A stretch of DNA of 64,000 bases from Mycobacterium sp. URHB0044 (GTDB lineage: Bacteria > Actinomycetota > Actinomycetes > Mycobacteriales > Mycobacteriaceae): assembly GCF_000620625.1 (NCBI RefSeq), contig NZ_JIAW01000009.1, forward strand, positions 186,001 through 250,000. The letters are read 5' to 3'. The notes beneath the pieces are model-generated. The model saw only the letters and a program-made list of their open reading frames with translations, had not been told where the DNA came from and made no database searches. The translations under genes and the position numbers were made by a program. The number at the start of each line of letters is the position of its first letter. Within the stretch, counting starts at the first letter, position 1. Below are positions 51,901 to 55,389 of this stretch, in pieces.

Positions 51901-53657
51901 AGCCACGGTCGGGGGAATGCAGGTCGCTGACCCGTGTGACGGTTGGCGGCGAGGCACTGTCCGCCGAGGTGGCGAATCGCTTCACGGTCACCTTCGGGAC
52001 TGCCGGTGTGCCGCTGCACAATCTGTACGGACCGACCGAGGCATCGGTGGACGTCCTCGGGTGGACCGCCGACGGAGGCCCTGTGGCGCTCGGCCTGCCC
52101 GGGTGGAACGTACGGACCTTCGTGCTCGACGCCTACCTCAACCCGGTTCCCCCGGGCGTGCAGGGCGAGCTGTACCTCGGCGGCGTGCAATTGGCGGACG
52201 GCTATCTACATCGCCCGGGCCTGACCGCGCAGAGTTTCGTCGCCAGTCCGTTCGAGGCCGGTGCACGGATGTACCGAACCGGCGACGTGGTGCGGTGGCG
52301 CGACGACGGCCAGTTGGAGTACCAGGGTCGGGTCGACGATCAGATCAAGTTGCGGGGTGTCCGCATCGAGCCCGGCGAGATCGAAACGGTGCTGACGGCG
52401 CATCCAGCGGTGTCATCGGCGCGGGTGGTGGTTCGCTCCGACCGGTTGGTGGCGTACTACCTGCCGGCCGCGGGAGTCGAGGAGCCGTCCTCCGTCGGCC
52501 TTCGCGAGCATGCGGCGTCGACGCTGCCCAGCCACATGGTGCCCTCGGCGTTCGTCGCGTTGGACGCGTTCCCGCTGACGCCGAGCGGGAAACTGGACCG
52601 GAATGCCCTTCCCGACCCGCAATTCGAAGCCGAAGCCGGTCGACGCGCCGCAACCGCACAGCAGAGGCGACTGTGCGAGCTGTTCTCCGACGTCCTCGGT
52701 GTCGGCGTGACGAGCATCGACGCGGACTTCTTCGCTCTCGGTGGTCATTCCCTGCTGTTGGTTCGCCTGGCGGCGACCATCCGACGCGAATTCGGCATCG
52801 ACGTCCCCGTCGCCGAGTTGATGCTGGCGTCCACCGTCGCCGACCTCGACGCCCGGTTGACGACCGATCACGCCGACGCGGCGGATGGTTTGGCGCCGCT
52901 GTTGCCGCTGCGGCCATCGGGAACGGAGCCGCCGCTGTTCTGTGTCCATCCTGCCAGTGGGCTCAGTTGGCAGTTCGCGAGCCTGAAGCGGCATCTGCCG
53001 GAGCGGATTCCGTTGTACGGGCTGCAGTCGCCGCTGTTCTGCGGCGGGCGATTGCCCGACACCATCGCCGAACTCGCCTCCGGCTACGCCGACACGATCG
53101 TCGACGTCGCGCCCAGCGGGCCCATCCGGTTGCTCGGCTGGTCGTTCGGCGGCTCGGTGGCTCTGCTGATCGCCCAGGAGCTCGTGCGGCGAGGCCGCGA
53201 GGTGACGTTCGTCGGAATGTTGGACGCGCGCACGGACGTGGCAACGAACGACACGTTCGATCCCGCCGCCGTGCTGGCCGGGCTGCTACGAGAGATGGGA
53301 TTCCCCGTCGACGCCGACGCCAGGATGACGGTGACCGAGGCGGTGGCGCTGGTGCGCTCGAGCGGCGACGCGATCGCGATCCTCGACGACCACCAGATTG
53401 CCCTCGTCATCGAAAACTACGTCGCCGCTGAGCGTCTCACCGCCGCCGCGTACTACGGCAGGTACGACGGGGACGTGTTCTTCGTCGATGCCACGACGTT
53501 GGAAATGGATCTGGTGGGTGTCGCATCGGCAGGTTGGCGGGACCACGTCGGCGGGCAGTTGCGCGTGGTCGAGCTGGACTGCCGCCATTCGGAGCTGATG
53601 GATGCGGACACGTTGCAGCGGCTCGGTCCGCTGATCGCGGCCGAGTTGGCACGCTGA
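30987..53657 (+). CDS. Six-module exochelin-type nonribosomal peptide synthetase
   Basis: A single 7,556-residue cytoplasmic megasynthetase. Domain order is A-T-E, C-A-T, C-A-T-E, C-A-T-E, C-A-T, C-A-T-TE. All six T domains keep the pantetheine Ser (570, 2059, 3164, 4690, 6227, 7255). Adenylation codes read by eye predict fhOrn, beta-Ala, hOrn, Thr, hOrn and an unassigned sixth residue; with three E domains this gives D-fhOrn, beta-Ala, D-hOrn, D-allo-Thr, L-hOrn, the exochelin MS order. The terminal TE has Ser7386 (GWSFGG), Asp7413 and His7534. GTG 30987 follows GAGAGG and begins the MbtH-dependent first A domain; upstream reading overlaps the exporter gene. As I recall, M. smegmatis exochelin synthetase was published as two genes, fxbB and fxbC; here all modules are in one frame. 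Confidence 0.93.
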   Translation: MTTHSLNIAELLEGWNNRSIPEWTSTVPELFGAQCEATPDAAAVVHGDRLLTYRELGERVAQLANTLRASDSRPESIVAIGVPRSAEMVVCVLAVMVAGAAFVPVDPSWPQHRRSQVLADAGAGVAFVTADDESDWDVPTLAVDFDDWRFAGQPTQPPAVLVEPGQLAYVIFTSGSTGKPKGAMIRHEAIAERLLWQRDHILLFGGDDAALFKAPLSFDISVNEILLPLVSGGRVVVAEPDGEKDPEYLLDLIRTQRVTFVYLVSSMLDTLLELDRLSAGPSSLQSLRHVWCGGEVLTPGLFARFRSQLSTTLYHGYGPAEATIGVSHVIYRDTAERIATSIGRPNPHTQLYVLDDDMRPVPPGVGGELYAAGFLLGRGYVNASSLTASRFVANPFDDNGSRMYRTGDLARWTADGSLEFLGRADNQVKIRGRRIELEEIEAQLADHPAVRQAVVDVHRHGNSEQLVGYLVASDGITNDAALHAEIADWGRTRLPDYMVPTLFVALDRVPVTANGKTDRRALPAPDVAPRRTVKPPRTPRETVLCQAFADALDLDEIGVDDDFFSLGGDSIVAIRVVSRVRASGYTLRPRDMFAHRTVEALAPLLAESGAVPAADVVDEPTGPAVATPILHWLDEAGEAGSAMNGFYQGMALVTPEGLEEDTLRAVLSATLARHPVLWASTDGGAATLHIPETPPQIRLTMADPGADIERLRDDLVATLDPAAGVMVAFGWRPAEVGPGRLLVVAHHVVVDGVSLRILAEDIAAAHRLIIGGSHATLPPAATSWRTWAQRLNDATVEGAFDEDLEHWQRVCSTSETPLGDRPLDPARDTVASEARLTVELPATVAEAVLTDVPDRIHGHVNDAMVAALYLALLEWRSECGHEADGTLLVEMEGHGREADQVGDLDLSGTVGWFTTLYPVALRADDFDCSAALSGGTALGAAVRSIKDQLRSVPSRGLSHGALRYLRGDDTLAVAPQVLFNYLGRFEAGQRPWAFADDDAAVLEDRDPAMPLPRLLEVNAEAVTIAGATVLRATFSWPSGAIAESEVTRLARRWSELLAAIAISDDVRGHSISDFPRVALDAGDVTRLEQTYPGLADVLPLTATQQGIYFHSTFSRSHDPYVVQQIVDITGPLDTDRFQRATEAVVNRHRTLSAAFTTLSDGTPVAVHATPAAPDFDVVDARGDDADLVIASRAQWERSRRFDLAAPPLTRYTLVRRSDDVHTMIQTVHHIVADGWSVPIVLDDLLAAYTGNDFDGPAPQFARFVDWLDERDDVADRAAWADVLDGVVEPTRITAADGTRGQAAPADGFGSRTTSVGSRASVAAAAGQASITVGTLLHTAWGVTVGRLTGTDDVLFGTVVSGRGGDLDGIDRMVGLLVNTVPVRVRWSAGDTALDVATRLAGVESAVVEHHHLPLTDAHRIAGVGELFDSLVVIENLGTTTHSVGELSLGEIGVVEAPHYPLTVMIAVRDTITVTVTNDRGQVSDVFADAVVQAFAAVLTAVTTNPALRCAEMPLGTPDQPAPAAPATTVTALIADGIAAHRDEVAIVVDAQSWTFAELDSRASVFARQLVDAGVRRGDIVALAMSRSADAVAAMWAIIMTGAAYLPVDPTYPRTRIDFMVTHARPLAVLVDAAGRTACSGAIPDGTTLIDTTLVDTTDLAGAAEPFVPVEVGPLDAVSVLYTSGSTGEPKAVVGTHGALANRLKWAIAQWPSATRLAKSSLSFIDGTTELLSGLAGGACTVLAGDDDARDGRRLAGLIAAHDVRQLVAVPSLASALADEHADEVRGVERWIVSGEPLEAAHVAALRTASPAAVIVNSYGSSEVAGDVLAGEQHTGGITLGSMVPGTGIRVLDPLLQDLPVGVIGEIYVSGVQLARGYLHRPGQTAARFVAAPDGQRMYRTGDLGARLPDGRVSYAGRADGQLKVNGHRIEPAEVEAALTRHADVLDAAVVGTGSTLAAFVVLRPGASSPDTVVSGLADELPRHMVPTSVQAIDAIPLLPNGKRDTATLRSLVGQADSAAGEALVPADDVQRAIVDVVADVLGRDTVNADADFFALGGDSIAAIRVTSRLARAGYLVTTEDVFRRRTAIGLAAALNEAAPLARARVAIPRFGTVRLSAETIARITSSTAVDDIWAMSPLQQGVYYQSALGAETDRSASTYIAQNTFEFDRRIDVDAMQRAFSALLRRHPQLRAGFRTVDHAEDVPDVDATDLVQVIFADPPSDIAVVDLSTEDPGDPAVADVARRTADADRTTPFDIATAPLLRLTVIRLPDGRDRMLFTYHFLLFDGWSRELVLRELFALYDSRGEHGTVEAHGDLVLQYLEWLKTVGEDDASAAWRRVLSGLDGPTLASGVEPGQPAAVVDAEPGRIVVSVPDSVTAGMLSRAAELGVTLNAVVTAAVSIVTGYHAGTTDVVVGITVAGRPGELVGIDETIGLFLNTVPVRLDLSPNHSASDAMRAVNEQRVSMMRHDHLGLGQIQRAAGDSGGALFDSLLVLQNFLDDDTFTDLESAHGIVAVDYHDTTHFPLTWVVTPGRELTVKLEHRVVDDARAREMVDQLLAVFDAIAQSPDVAIGSIELVGPPRRSELERRWSSTARPVEPVTVAELLARQADRNPDDTAVVFGAQRLTYREFDDRVSQLARYLRLHGAAPETFVALALPRSIDMVVALFAVLRAGAAYLPLELDLPIDRLRTIVDDARPVLLLTTSEHTQLADFTRGHGATIVAVDDPETAAALAATPADPLTPAELGDFASGTQRLQHPAYLIYTSGSTGRPKGVLTGYAGLTNMYFNHREAIFDPTVRRARGARQDQLRIAHTVSFSFDMSWEELFWLVEGHEVHVCDEELRRDAPALVAYCHEHRVDVINVTPTYAHHLMDAGLLSGAHTPGLVLLGGEAVGDGVWSALREHPESAGYNLYGPTEYTINTLGGGTAESATPTVGQPIWNTRGYILDAALRPVPDGSTGELYVAGTGLARGYHHRPGLTANAMIADPHVPGGRMYRTGDLVRRRPDGHLDFLGRADDQVKIRGYRVELGEVESVLATADGVARCAVVARSGSGTPPVKTLAAYVIPAAAPDDVSVFITQLRDHLAAVLPGYMVPTRYGVVDALPLTINGKLDVAALPEPVAATRGAAREPRTAVESTLLEVISGVLGIDGISVDDDFFALGGDSISSIAVCGRARKAGLQITPRDVFRRRTVAALAAVVRTESPVAAAEPDTGVGVIAATPMLAETAQSATPLNNFYQSMVLTTPAEMTSEDLEVVLRSVLDAHGMLRARLVADDASRWTLTVPEPGGHPEPVVTSRTGALTASDVAAATTAAAAELAPEDGVMVRAVWYQASGTSGGQERSDPGNVSGQLLLVIHHLVVDGVSWRILGEDLARAWSERAAGRPATLDVAPTSFRTWSTAITTAPFDEARHWNDVLSTPHPDLGRRPLDPTIDTVATVRSRDVSLPPTVSSALLSSVPSAMHGGVNDVLLTALSLAMSQWRHDRGQTATSATVLNLEGHGREADLVPGDLDLSRTVGWFTAIYPARIDPGTLAWADVLAAGPSLAAAAKSVKEQLRTIPNRGLGYGVLRYLDASKPIHGKSPQILFNYLGRFAGGSGRNWEPVADIGALREGVDPSNPAMALEINALAEDRPDGTVLTMTLAWPSGLLDDADVDALATLWVDALTALTRCDALPGHTPSDFPLIALTQADVDEWQRTGPIEDVLPLLPLQEGMYFHSAFGDGIEGYEDTYRVQQIARISGPVDPDALRASVTAVMRRHQALRASFREREDGRLAQVIWADVPVDFRTVDADPDGLDAVASEALSHPFDLADAPLVRYVLVKLGEREHRLIQTMHHIVADGWSYPVIFGDVVEQYNAAIGVGTGPSALSVTLRDHVEAVTGGDRDAARQAWSTALAGIEPTTLFDEDRHAVGEHRSAVRRLSPDLTDALTRTARDRGITLSTALHGAWGLLLGRLLGRGRVVFGSTVSGRGGDLAGTESIVGLLINTIPVPMSWEPRTSIAAAMADLQETQSGLLDAQQVGLAELARLAGARDLFDTMVVVENFPTAAAGAPDDARALKFHGFTGTDSPHYPVSFVAYLDEQLTVEIKYDASVLTEHQADRFAERVERILTAFVERPDAPVSTIDVRTTAERELVSDTESRRGPDQTLAEAFTAVVRRSSDSVAVTCGHDRLTYAELDSRASAVAATLRDLGVQPESRVAVALPRSVDLIVGLLAVIKAGGTYVPLDIDSPAARLQHILDDSAPVCILTDRSDRLPDSATPLVILADAARHPAEQPLPPTGLSPDHAAYVIYTSGSTGVPKGVAVTHRNVAALFSATTGGTDAPFDFGPDDVWTMFHSAAFDFSVWELWGPLLHGGRLVVVEQEVARDPERFAQLLETERVTVLNQTPSAFYPLIEADQRDRPELKLRYVIFGGEALDVRRLSGWYQRHGADSPRLVNMYGITETCVHVSHRALDSGDTDAADSVIGGPLPGLRIHLLDGNLQPVPTGVVGEMYVAGGQLARGYVGRPGLTAGRFVANPFDAAGERLYRSGDTAMWRETGELVYVGRSDHQVKVRGYRIELGEVESAMATVPGIANAAAAVRQDDAGRTRLIGYLVGRESVDVPAVRAELAARLPDYMVPSALVVLDALPLTVNGKLDRAALPEPEQPPVAANEVSVTGHDTATLLTALCTEILGTTVTPDDDFFTMGGDSIAAIQLVNRARRKGVRITPQQVFVQRSPAALAEAAGESASTPAAADDSGPDLGEVMLTPIVQRLAELGGSVNRLNQTELLRTPGSLTHDRLEAALGAVIARHDALRIRLSRPVPMLWSLETTAEIRFSLTRVDAAHLGDDELRDAIGAQSDAAADRLDPDGGAIVQAVWFDRGADRQGRLLLVVHHLAVDGVSWRILIEDLGDACEQLLAGRPPVLQPVPTSIRAHARAVNENAQQAARLAEFEHWTSTLAPGGELDAQTSTATLTVGATRGHEVRLTAAETVPLLTTVPAMANADVTETLVTALHLAVGRWRTARGGAPDAPLVLDLERHGRDGWGEALDLSRTVGWFTAIAPVRLPAGAGGDLITALKEVKERLRAAPNGGLGYGQLRYCNPRTAAALGRLPSPQLLFNYLGRWAADGTDDWDSAPEVDALRVAPDPDLGTPYLLEINAICDETVDGPRLRATLTYADGELGADDVAELGDQWVAVLRELGRTVADGSAVALTPSDVPLVELSQQQIDRITAAHAVEDIWPLSPLQEGVYFQARYAQTAVYIVQNVFDFVDPVDVDALRAAYSAVMRRNPVLRSGFLADDLPHPVAAIVADPVCEPELIDLTGLTPDRVSDRVDEITANDRLRTFDLSAPPLARMTVLRTGGHDRLVFSYHFLLLDGWSREQLLRELFAEYTAARHGTPASLPEPSADFSDYLRWLAGQNRDASARQWAEALADLTGPTLLVPDAVGTDPTLALRLDFTLTEDQTAQLSGTARQHGVTMNSLISTALALVLGYETGSDDVVFGSTVAGRPTELDGIDSVIGLFLNTVPTRVRLQPHRSVADTTRAVQTERLRLMDHEYLGLGDVHRAVAATNAALSGGGPLLDSLYVLQNFLGDDTFTDMETDHGIVGHDSIDASHYPLTWVASPGRRLWVKLEYRPDVVDRPRAQRLLDRLHQVMLHLAANDGTLAAVPLVLPGERQALEAQTDSTRHDLLDATVMDLLATHGGAAAASTALVCGDDSIDYRELESRLNRLAWVLRDRGIGPEVTVALAIPRSIDAVVALFAVLRAGAAYLPLELDYPDDRLEVMLSDAGPVCALATTATATRIAAVAPDSCPIVVLDGADVRDACAAASPTWDGRAPVLAEPAYVIYTSGSTGKPKGVVTPHRGLTNMHLNHREAIFAPAIAKAGGRRLRIAHTVSFSFDMSWEELLWLIEGHEVHICDEELRRDATALVAYCHRHQIDVINVTPTYAALLFEQGLLDGDHPPVLVLLGGEAVSAAVWDRLRDSDSSYGYNLYGPTEYTINTLGGGTDDSATPTVGQPIWNTSAHILDGWLRPVPDGVAGELYIAGAGLARGYLGQPGLSAGRFVANPFQPGRMYRTGDLVVRRADGNIDYLGRTDDQVKIRGYRVELGDIEAALATHPRVARAAVIARPDPTTSGSHRLVGYVVPAGPGETDLVGELRTHLKAVLPAYMVPTAMTLLDELPLTDNGKLDVRALPEVAPTSGRQASRPPQTPAEETLCDVFADVLGMDDVGVDDDFFDLGGHSLLTIRLIGRVRTELGVELSLGDVFNARTVARLAAGLESAPTPTRSPRPELVATARPERIPASPAQERLLILDRLGETGVAYNYPLVFRVRGALDLEALGDAVTDVLDRHEALRTVFAEDDGALYQEILPTGTRAPMRVVDCADDDVAALITEAADYLFDLGTEIPVRVGVFRVGAGDHTVVLLLHHIATDEWSDTPFLDDLNRAYAARVAGDGTPLPALPVQYADYSLWQRDLLAVVGEEQRRFWRTALADAPDEMTLPTDRPRPARPTGAGGTLHVELPPETAAALGTLAADRQVSMLMVLHAAVAVLLHRLGAGDDIVVGTPVAGRDEAALDDVVGFFVNTVVLRADVSGNPSFDEMLTRVRTADLAAFAHQELPFERLVEELNPPRVAGRNPLFNVFIGYHLRGGADTEMFGLPTQWCEPPVSAAMFDLGFTLIDERADGRATVMAEYGSDLFDESTVRTLTHRLVSVLGQVATDPTIPVGAVDVLRRAERADLITARNATDHEIDPGGLAVAVSRQAAHTPDATAVVFDDQVLTYAELDVWSDRLAASLVEDGARPGAIVGVSLPRSVELVVALLAVSKSGAAFLPLDPDYPPDRLAYMIDDAKPAAVLDDAAAVRAVRNSKVSGPLPVVDPASWAYVLYTSGSTGRPKGVAVPHAGITNRISWLQHAYPLTADDRMLVKTPISFDTSVWEVFWPLSVRATLVVARPGGHRDPGYLADVIVSHGVTAVDFVPSMLELFLEEPRSGECRSLTRVTVGGEALSAEVANRFTVTFGTAGVPLHNLYGPTEASVDVLGWTADGGPVALGLPGWNVRTFVLDAYLNPVPPGVQGELYLGGVQLADGYLHRPGLTAQSFVASPFEAGARMYRTGDVVRWRDDGQLEYQGRVDDQIKLRGVRIEPGEIETVLTAHPAVSSARVVVRSDRLVAYYLPAAGVEEPSSVGLREHAASTLPSHMVPSAFVALDAFPLTPSGKLDRNALPDPQFEAEAGRRAATAQQRRLCELFSDVLGVGVTSIDADFFALGGHSLLLVRLAATIRREFGIDVPVAELMLASTVADLDARLTTDHADAADGLAPLLPLRPSGTEPPLFCVHPASGLSWQFASLKRHLPERIPLYGLQSPLFCGGRLPDTIAELASGYADTIVDVAPSGPIRLLGWSFGGSVALLIAQELVRRGREVTFVGMLDARTDVATNDTFDPAAVLAGLLREMGFPVDADARMTVTEAVALVRSSGDAIAILDDHQIALVIENYVAAERLTAAAYYGRYDGDVFFVDATTLEMDLVGVASAGWRDHVGGQLRVVELDCRHSELMDADTLQRLGPLIAAELAR
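31050..34245 (+). other. NRPS module 1: A-T-E, D-N5-formyl-N5-hydroxyornithine
   Basis: There is no starter C domain. The ten-residue A code reads D-I-N-Y-W-G-G-I-G-K, identical to the code I know for fhOrn in coelichelin synthetase module 1. T Ser is residue 570. The E domain (about 32863-34230) has HHVVVDGVS, EGHGRE and GTVGWFT. It therefore initiates with fhOrn and inverts it to D. Confidence 0.85.
34246..37300 (+). other. NRPS module 2: C-A-T, beta-alanine
   Basis: The C domain has a canonical HHIVADGWS (about 34668). The A domain lacks the usual Asp235: its pocket reads about I-D-T-A-I-S-S-G-D-K, close to the beta-alanine pattern VDxVISxGDK. The shift of the Asp from position 235 to 236 suits a beta-amino acid. 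There is no E domain. A panD gene in the same locus supports the assignment. Confidence 0.82.
37301..42060 (+). other. NRPS module 3: C-A-T-E, D-N5-hydroxyornithine
   Basis: The C-domain active motif is YHFLLFDGWS (residues 2280-2289), with Tyr for the first His. The A code is D-M-E-N-L-G-L-I-N-K, identical to the known hOrn code. E motifs HHLVVDGVSWRIL, EGHGRE and RTVGWFT are intact. Confidence 0.87.
39711..39763 (+). repeat. 53-bp exact repeat, copy 1 (module 3 A domain)
   Basis: These 53 bases, covering the YNLYGPTEYTINTLGGG segment of the substrate pocket, are identical to 48906-48958 in module 5. Confidence 0.85.
42061..46600 (+). other. NRPS module 4: C-A-T-E, D-allo-threonine
   Basis: The C domain has HHIVADGWS (about 42486). 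The A code reads D-F-W-N-I-G-M-V-H-K, a standard Thr code. The E domain has HHLAVDGVSWRIL and RTVGWFT, so L-Thr is inverted at the alpha carbon to D-allo-Thr. Confidence 0.87.
46601..49815 (+). other. NRPS module 5: C-A-T, L-N5-hydroxyornithine
   Basis: The C motif is YHFLLLDGWS (residues 5352-5361), again Tyr for the first His. The A code D-M-E-N-L-G-L-I-N-K is the hOrn code. There is no E domain, so L configuration is kept. The A domain shares a 53-bp identical DNA tract with module 3. Confidence 0.87.
48906..48958 (+). repeat. 53-bp exact repeat, copy 2 (module 5 A domain)
   Basis: Identical to 39711-39763 in module 3, about 9.2 kb away. The sequence diverges on both sides, for example CACCGCCGAG against CACTGACGAC at the right edge. 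Confidence 0.85.
49816..53654 (+). other. NRPS module 6: C-A-T-TE, unassigned substrate
   Basis: The C motif is HHIATDEWS, a variant seen in active actinobacterial domains. The A code reads about D-T-W-D-T-G-L-V-D-K, which I cannot match; it is only weakly Ser-like. The T domain has GGHSLLLV. The TE (about 52900-53654) carries the GWSFGG nucleophile. No damaged core motif is visible, yet exochelin MS has no sixth residue. Confidence 0.8.
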
Positions 53658-53680
53658 TCGGCGCGGCGCCGAAACGCCGA

Positions 53681-53708
53681 AGGCCCGCCGGTTCGCACCG
53701 GCGGGCCT
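53681..53708. terminator. Hairpin terminator between the NRPS and fxuD
   Basis: AGGCCCGCCGGT and ACCGGCGGGCCT form a perfect 12-bp stem around TCGC. It sits in the 71-bp gap of two convergent genes and can act in both directions. No U-tract follows, as is common in mycobacteria. Confidence 0.75.
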
Positions 53709-53728
53709 CGGCCGAAAAGCGTGGTGCG

Positions 53729-54712
53729 TCAGGCGTTCGCCAGGTCGGCCACCGGCCGACCGTTGAGCGCATTGGCCAGTTGTGGGGTCAGCACGTCGAG
53801 TGCGTAGAGCAGCGCGTCGGGTCCGCTATAGGTCAGTGCACCGCTGAGGTTGGAGTCGAACGTCGTGTAGAGCGTGCGGTCGTCGCGAACCACCCCGAGG
53901 CGGGCGAATGCCGGCGAGGCAAGCATCTGCTCCTTGGTGGCGCCGTTGACGAACAGCACGTCCTTGTCGAGCAATGCCAGCTTCTCCTCGCTGACGTCGC
54001 CGTCGACATCCTGAGTCTTGAATCCCAGTGCGGTGAACAGCGCGCGGCGTGGGTCCTTCTCCGGCAGCAGGTAGTGTCCACCGTTCTCCGGGCCGAAGTC
54101 GACCACCAGTGTCTTGCCCTCGAATTCCGGATTCGCCTTGCGTGCCACGTCGATCCGACTCTGGACCTTGTCCACGAGCTCTTGGGCCTCGGCTTCCTTG
54201 CCCAGCGCCTTGCCCGTGGTGAGCAACTGGACGTTCCACGGCGTTTCCTCGTCGGCGTAGTCCGCGGACTGAACCACCGTCGGCGCGATCTTCGACAACC
54301 GATCGTAGGTTTCCTTGTCGATCGTCTCGTAGATCGCGAGAATCAGATCTGGCTTCTGCGCGGCGATCGCCTCGAAGTCGATCGAGTCCTCTCCGCCCCA
54401 CGTGGTCACGCCCTTGCCGTCAGTGGCCGTCTTGACCCACGGAAAGTTGTTGTAGGAGTCGAAGAACGACCGGGTGCTGACGGGAACGACTCCCAGCGGA
54501 AGCACGAAGTCCTGATCGGTCCAGCCGACGGTGACGACACGGCTCGGATTCTCCGGCACCTTGGTCTCGCCGAACTTGTGACTGATGGTCACCGTCGCCG
54601 CTTCAGGGGCGGTCTTTTCCGAAGTACCGCATGCAGTGAAAGACCCGACCGCCAGGACGACGGCCGCTACCGCCACCGCAGCGCGGTGCCACCTCCGATG
54701 TTGCAGCTTCAC
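53729..54712 (-). CDS. fxuD: Ferric-exochelin binding lipoprotein (FxuD-like)
   Basis: A 327-residue substrate-binding protein of the FecB/FhuD class. A basic start (KLQHRRWHR), hydrophobic segment VAVAAVVLAVGSF and lipobox FTAC (near residues 25-28) anchor it to the outer face of the membrane. Two lobes are joined by a long helix (about 170-190), typical of class III binding proteins. I chose GTG 54712 because GAAGGGA precedes it; an in-frame TTG at 54739 lies closer to the iron box. It should deliver ferric exochelin to the FecCD permeases encoded 29 kb away across the synthetase. Confidence 0.88.
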   Translation of the reverse strand: MKLQHRRWHRAAVAVAAVVLAVGSFTACGTSEKTAPEAATVTISHKFGETKVPENPSRVVTVGWTDQDFVLPLGVVPVSTRSFFDSYNNFPWVKTATDGKGVTTWGGEDSIDFEAIAAQKPDLILAIYETIDKETYDRLSKIAPTVVQSADYADEETPWNVQLLTTGKALGKEAEAQELVDKVQSRIDVARKANPEFEGKTLVVDFGPENGGHYLLPEKDPRRALFTALGFKTQDVDGDVSEEKLALLDKDVLFVNGATKEQMLASPAFARLGVVRDDRTLYTTFDSNLSGALTYSGPDALLYALDVLTPQLANALNGRPVADLANA

Positions 54713-54752
54713 GCGCAGATTCCCTTCACTTGTCGTCAATGCCAGAGGCAGA

Positions 54753-54771
54753 TTAGCTTAGGCTTGCATAA
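54753..54771 (-). promoter_or_regulatory. IdeR-like iron box before fxuD
   Basis: TTAGCTTAGGCTTGCATAA matches 15 of 19 bases of TTAGGTTAGGCTAACCTAA. It is 41 bp upstream of the chosen fxuD start. Confidence 0.72.
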
Positions 54772-54908
54772 CATAGTTCAGCTTCCCGGCGCGACTCCTA
54801 TCCGGGGCCGGCAGTGGCGGCCGTGCGGGAAGATGCTGCGTCGCAATCACTTCGACACCCGTGGGCAAAACCCCCGCCGCGGACCGTGGGCATTGCATTC
54901 GATCGGAT

Positions 54909-54927
54909 ATAGGTTAGCCTTAGTTTA
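54909..54927 (+). promoter_or_regulatory. IdeR-like iron box before panD
   Basis: ATAGGTTAGCCTTAGTTTA shares 13 of 19 bases with the consensus, including AGGTTAG. It is 54 bp upstream of panD and separate from the fxuD box, so each divergent unit has its own site. Confidence 0.65.
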
Positions 54928-54981
54928 ATTCTGCGAAGTTCATGGATTGCCGTCACGTTGGACGTGGCGAGAGAGGCGAGG

Positions 54982-55389
54982 ATGCAGCGGACACTGCTCG
55001 GAGGCAAGATTCACCGGGCGACGGTGACCCAGGCCGACCTGCACTACGTCGGATCGATCACCATCGATGCCGACTTGATGGGCTCGGCGGGCATCGTCGA
55101 GGGCGAGCAGGTACACGTCGTCGACATCACCACGGGGGCGCGACTCGTCACCTACGCCATCACCGGTGCCGCCAGCTCGGGCGTGATTGGCATCAATGGC
55201 GCTGCAGCACACCTCATCTCGCCGGGAAATCTTGTCATCATCATGTCGTTCCTACAGCTCGACGAAGCCGAACTCGGCATGCATCGGACCAAGGTTGTAC
55301 ACGTCGACTCGGACAATCGAATCGTGGCGTTGGGGTCCGACCCCTCTCAGCCGGTGCCTGGCGCCGTCAACCAGATGGCAGGCGCATGA
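54982..55389 (+). CDS. panD: Aspartate 1-decarboxylase in the siderophore locus
   Basis: A 135-residue pyruvoyl-dependent decarboxylase making beta-alanine from L-aspartate. The self-cleavage site is Gly24-Ser25 in LHYVGSITID. Lys9 (GGKIHRATVTQAD), Arg54 and Tyr58 (ARLVTYAITG) and GINGAAAHL are all present, so it should be active. Beta-alanine is normally used for pantothenate, but here panD follows an iron box and overlaps the hydroxylase gene (ATGA), so its likely job is to feed NRPS module 2. It is probably a second panD in the genome; its C-terminal tail (about 95-135) differs from the M. tuberculosis protein as I remember it. The start is ATG 54982 after GAGAGGCGAGG. Confidence 0.9.
   Translation: MQRTLLGGKIHRATVTQADLHYVGSITIDADLMGSAGIVEGEQVHVVDITTGARLVTYAITGAASSGVIGINGAAAHLISPGNLVIIMSFLQLDEAELGMHRTKVVHVDSDNRIVALGSDPSQPVPGAVNQMAGA

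Noticed and set aside
53658..53728. A small RNA or attachment site in the GC-rich repeat after the NRPS
   Set aside because: The symmetry is fully explained by a 12-bp terminator stem between convergent genes.
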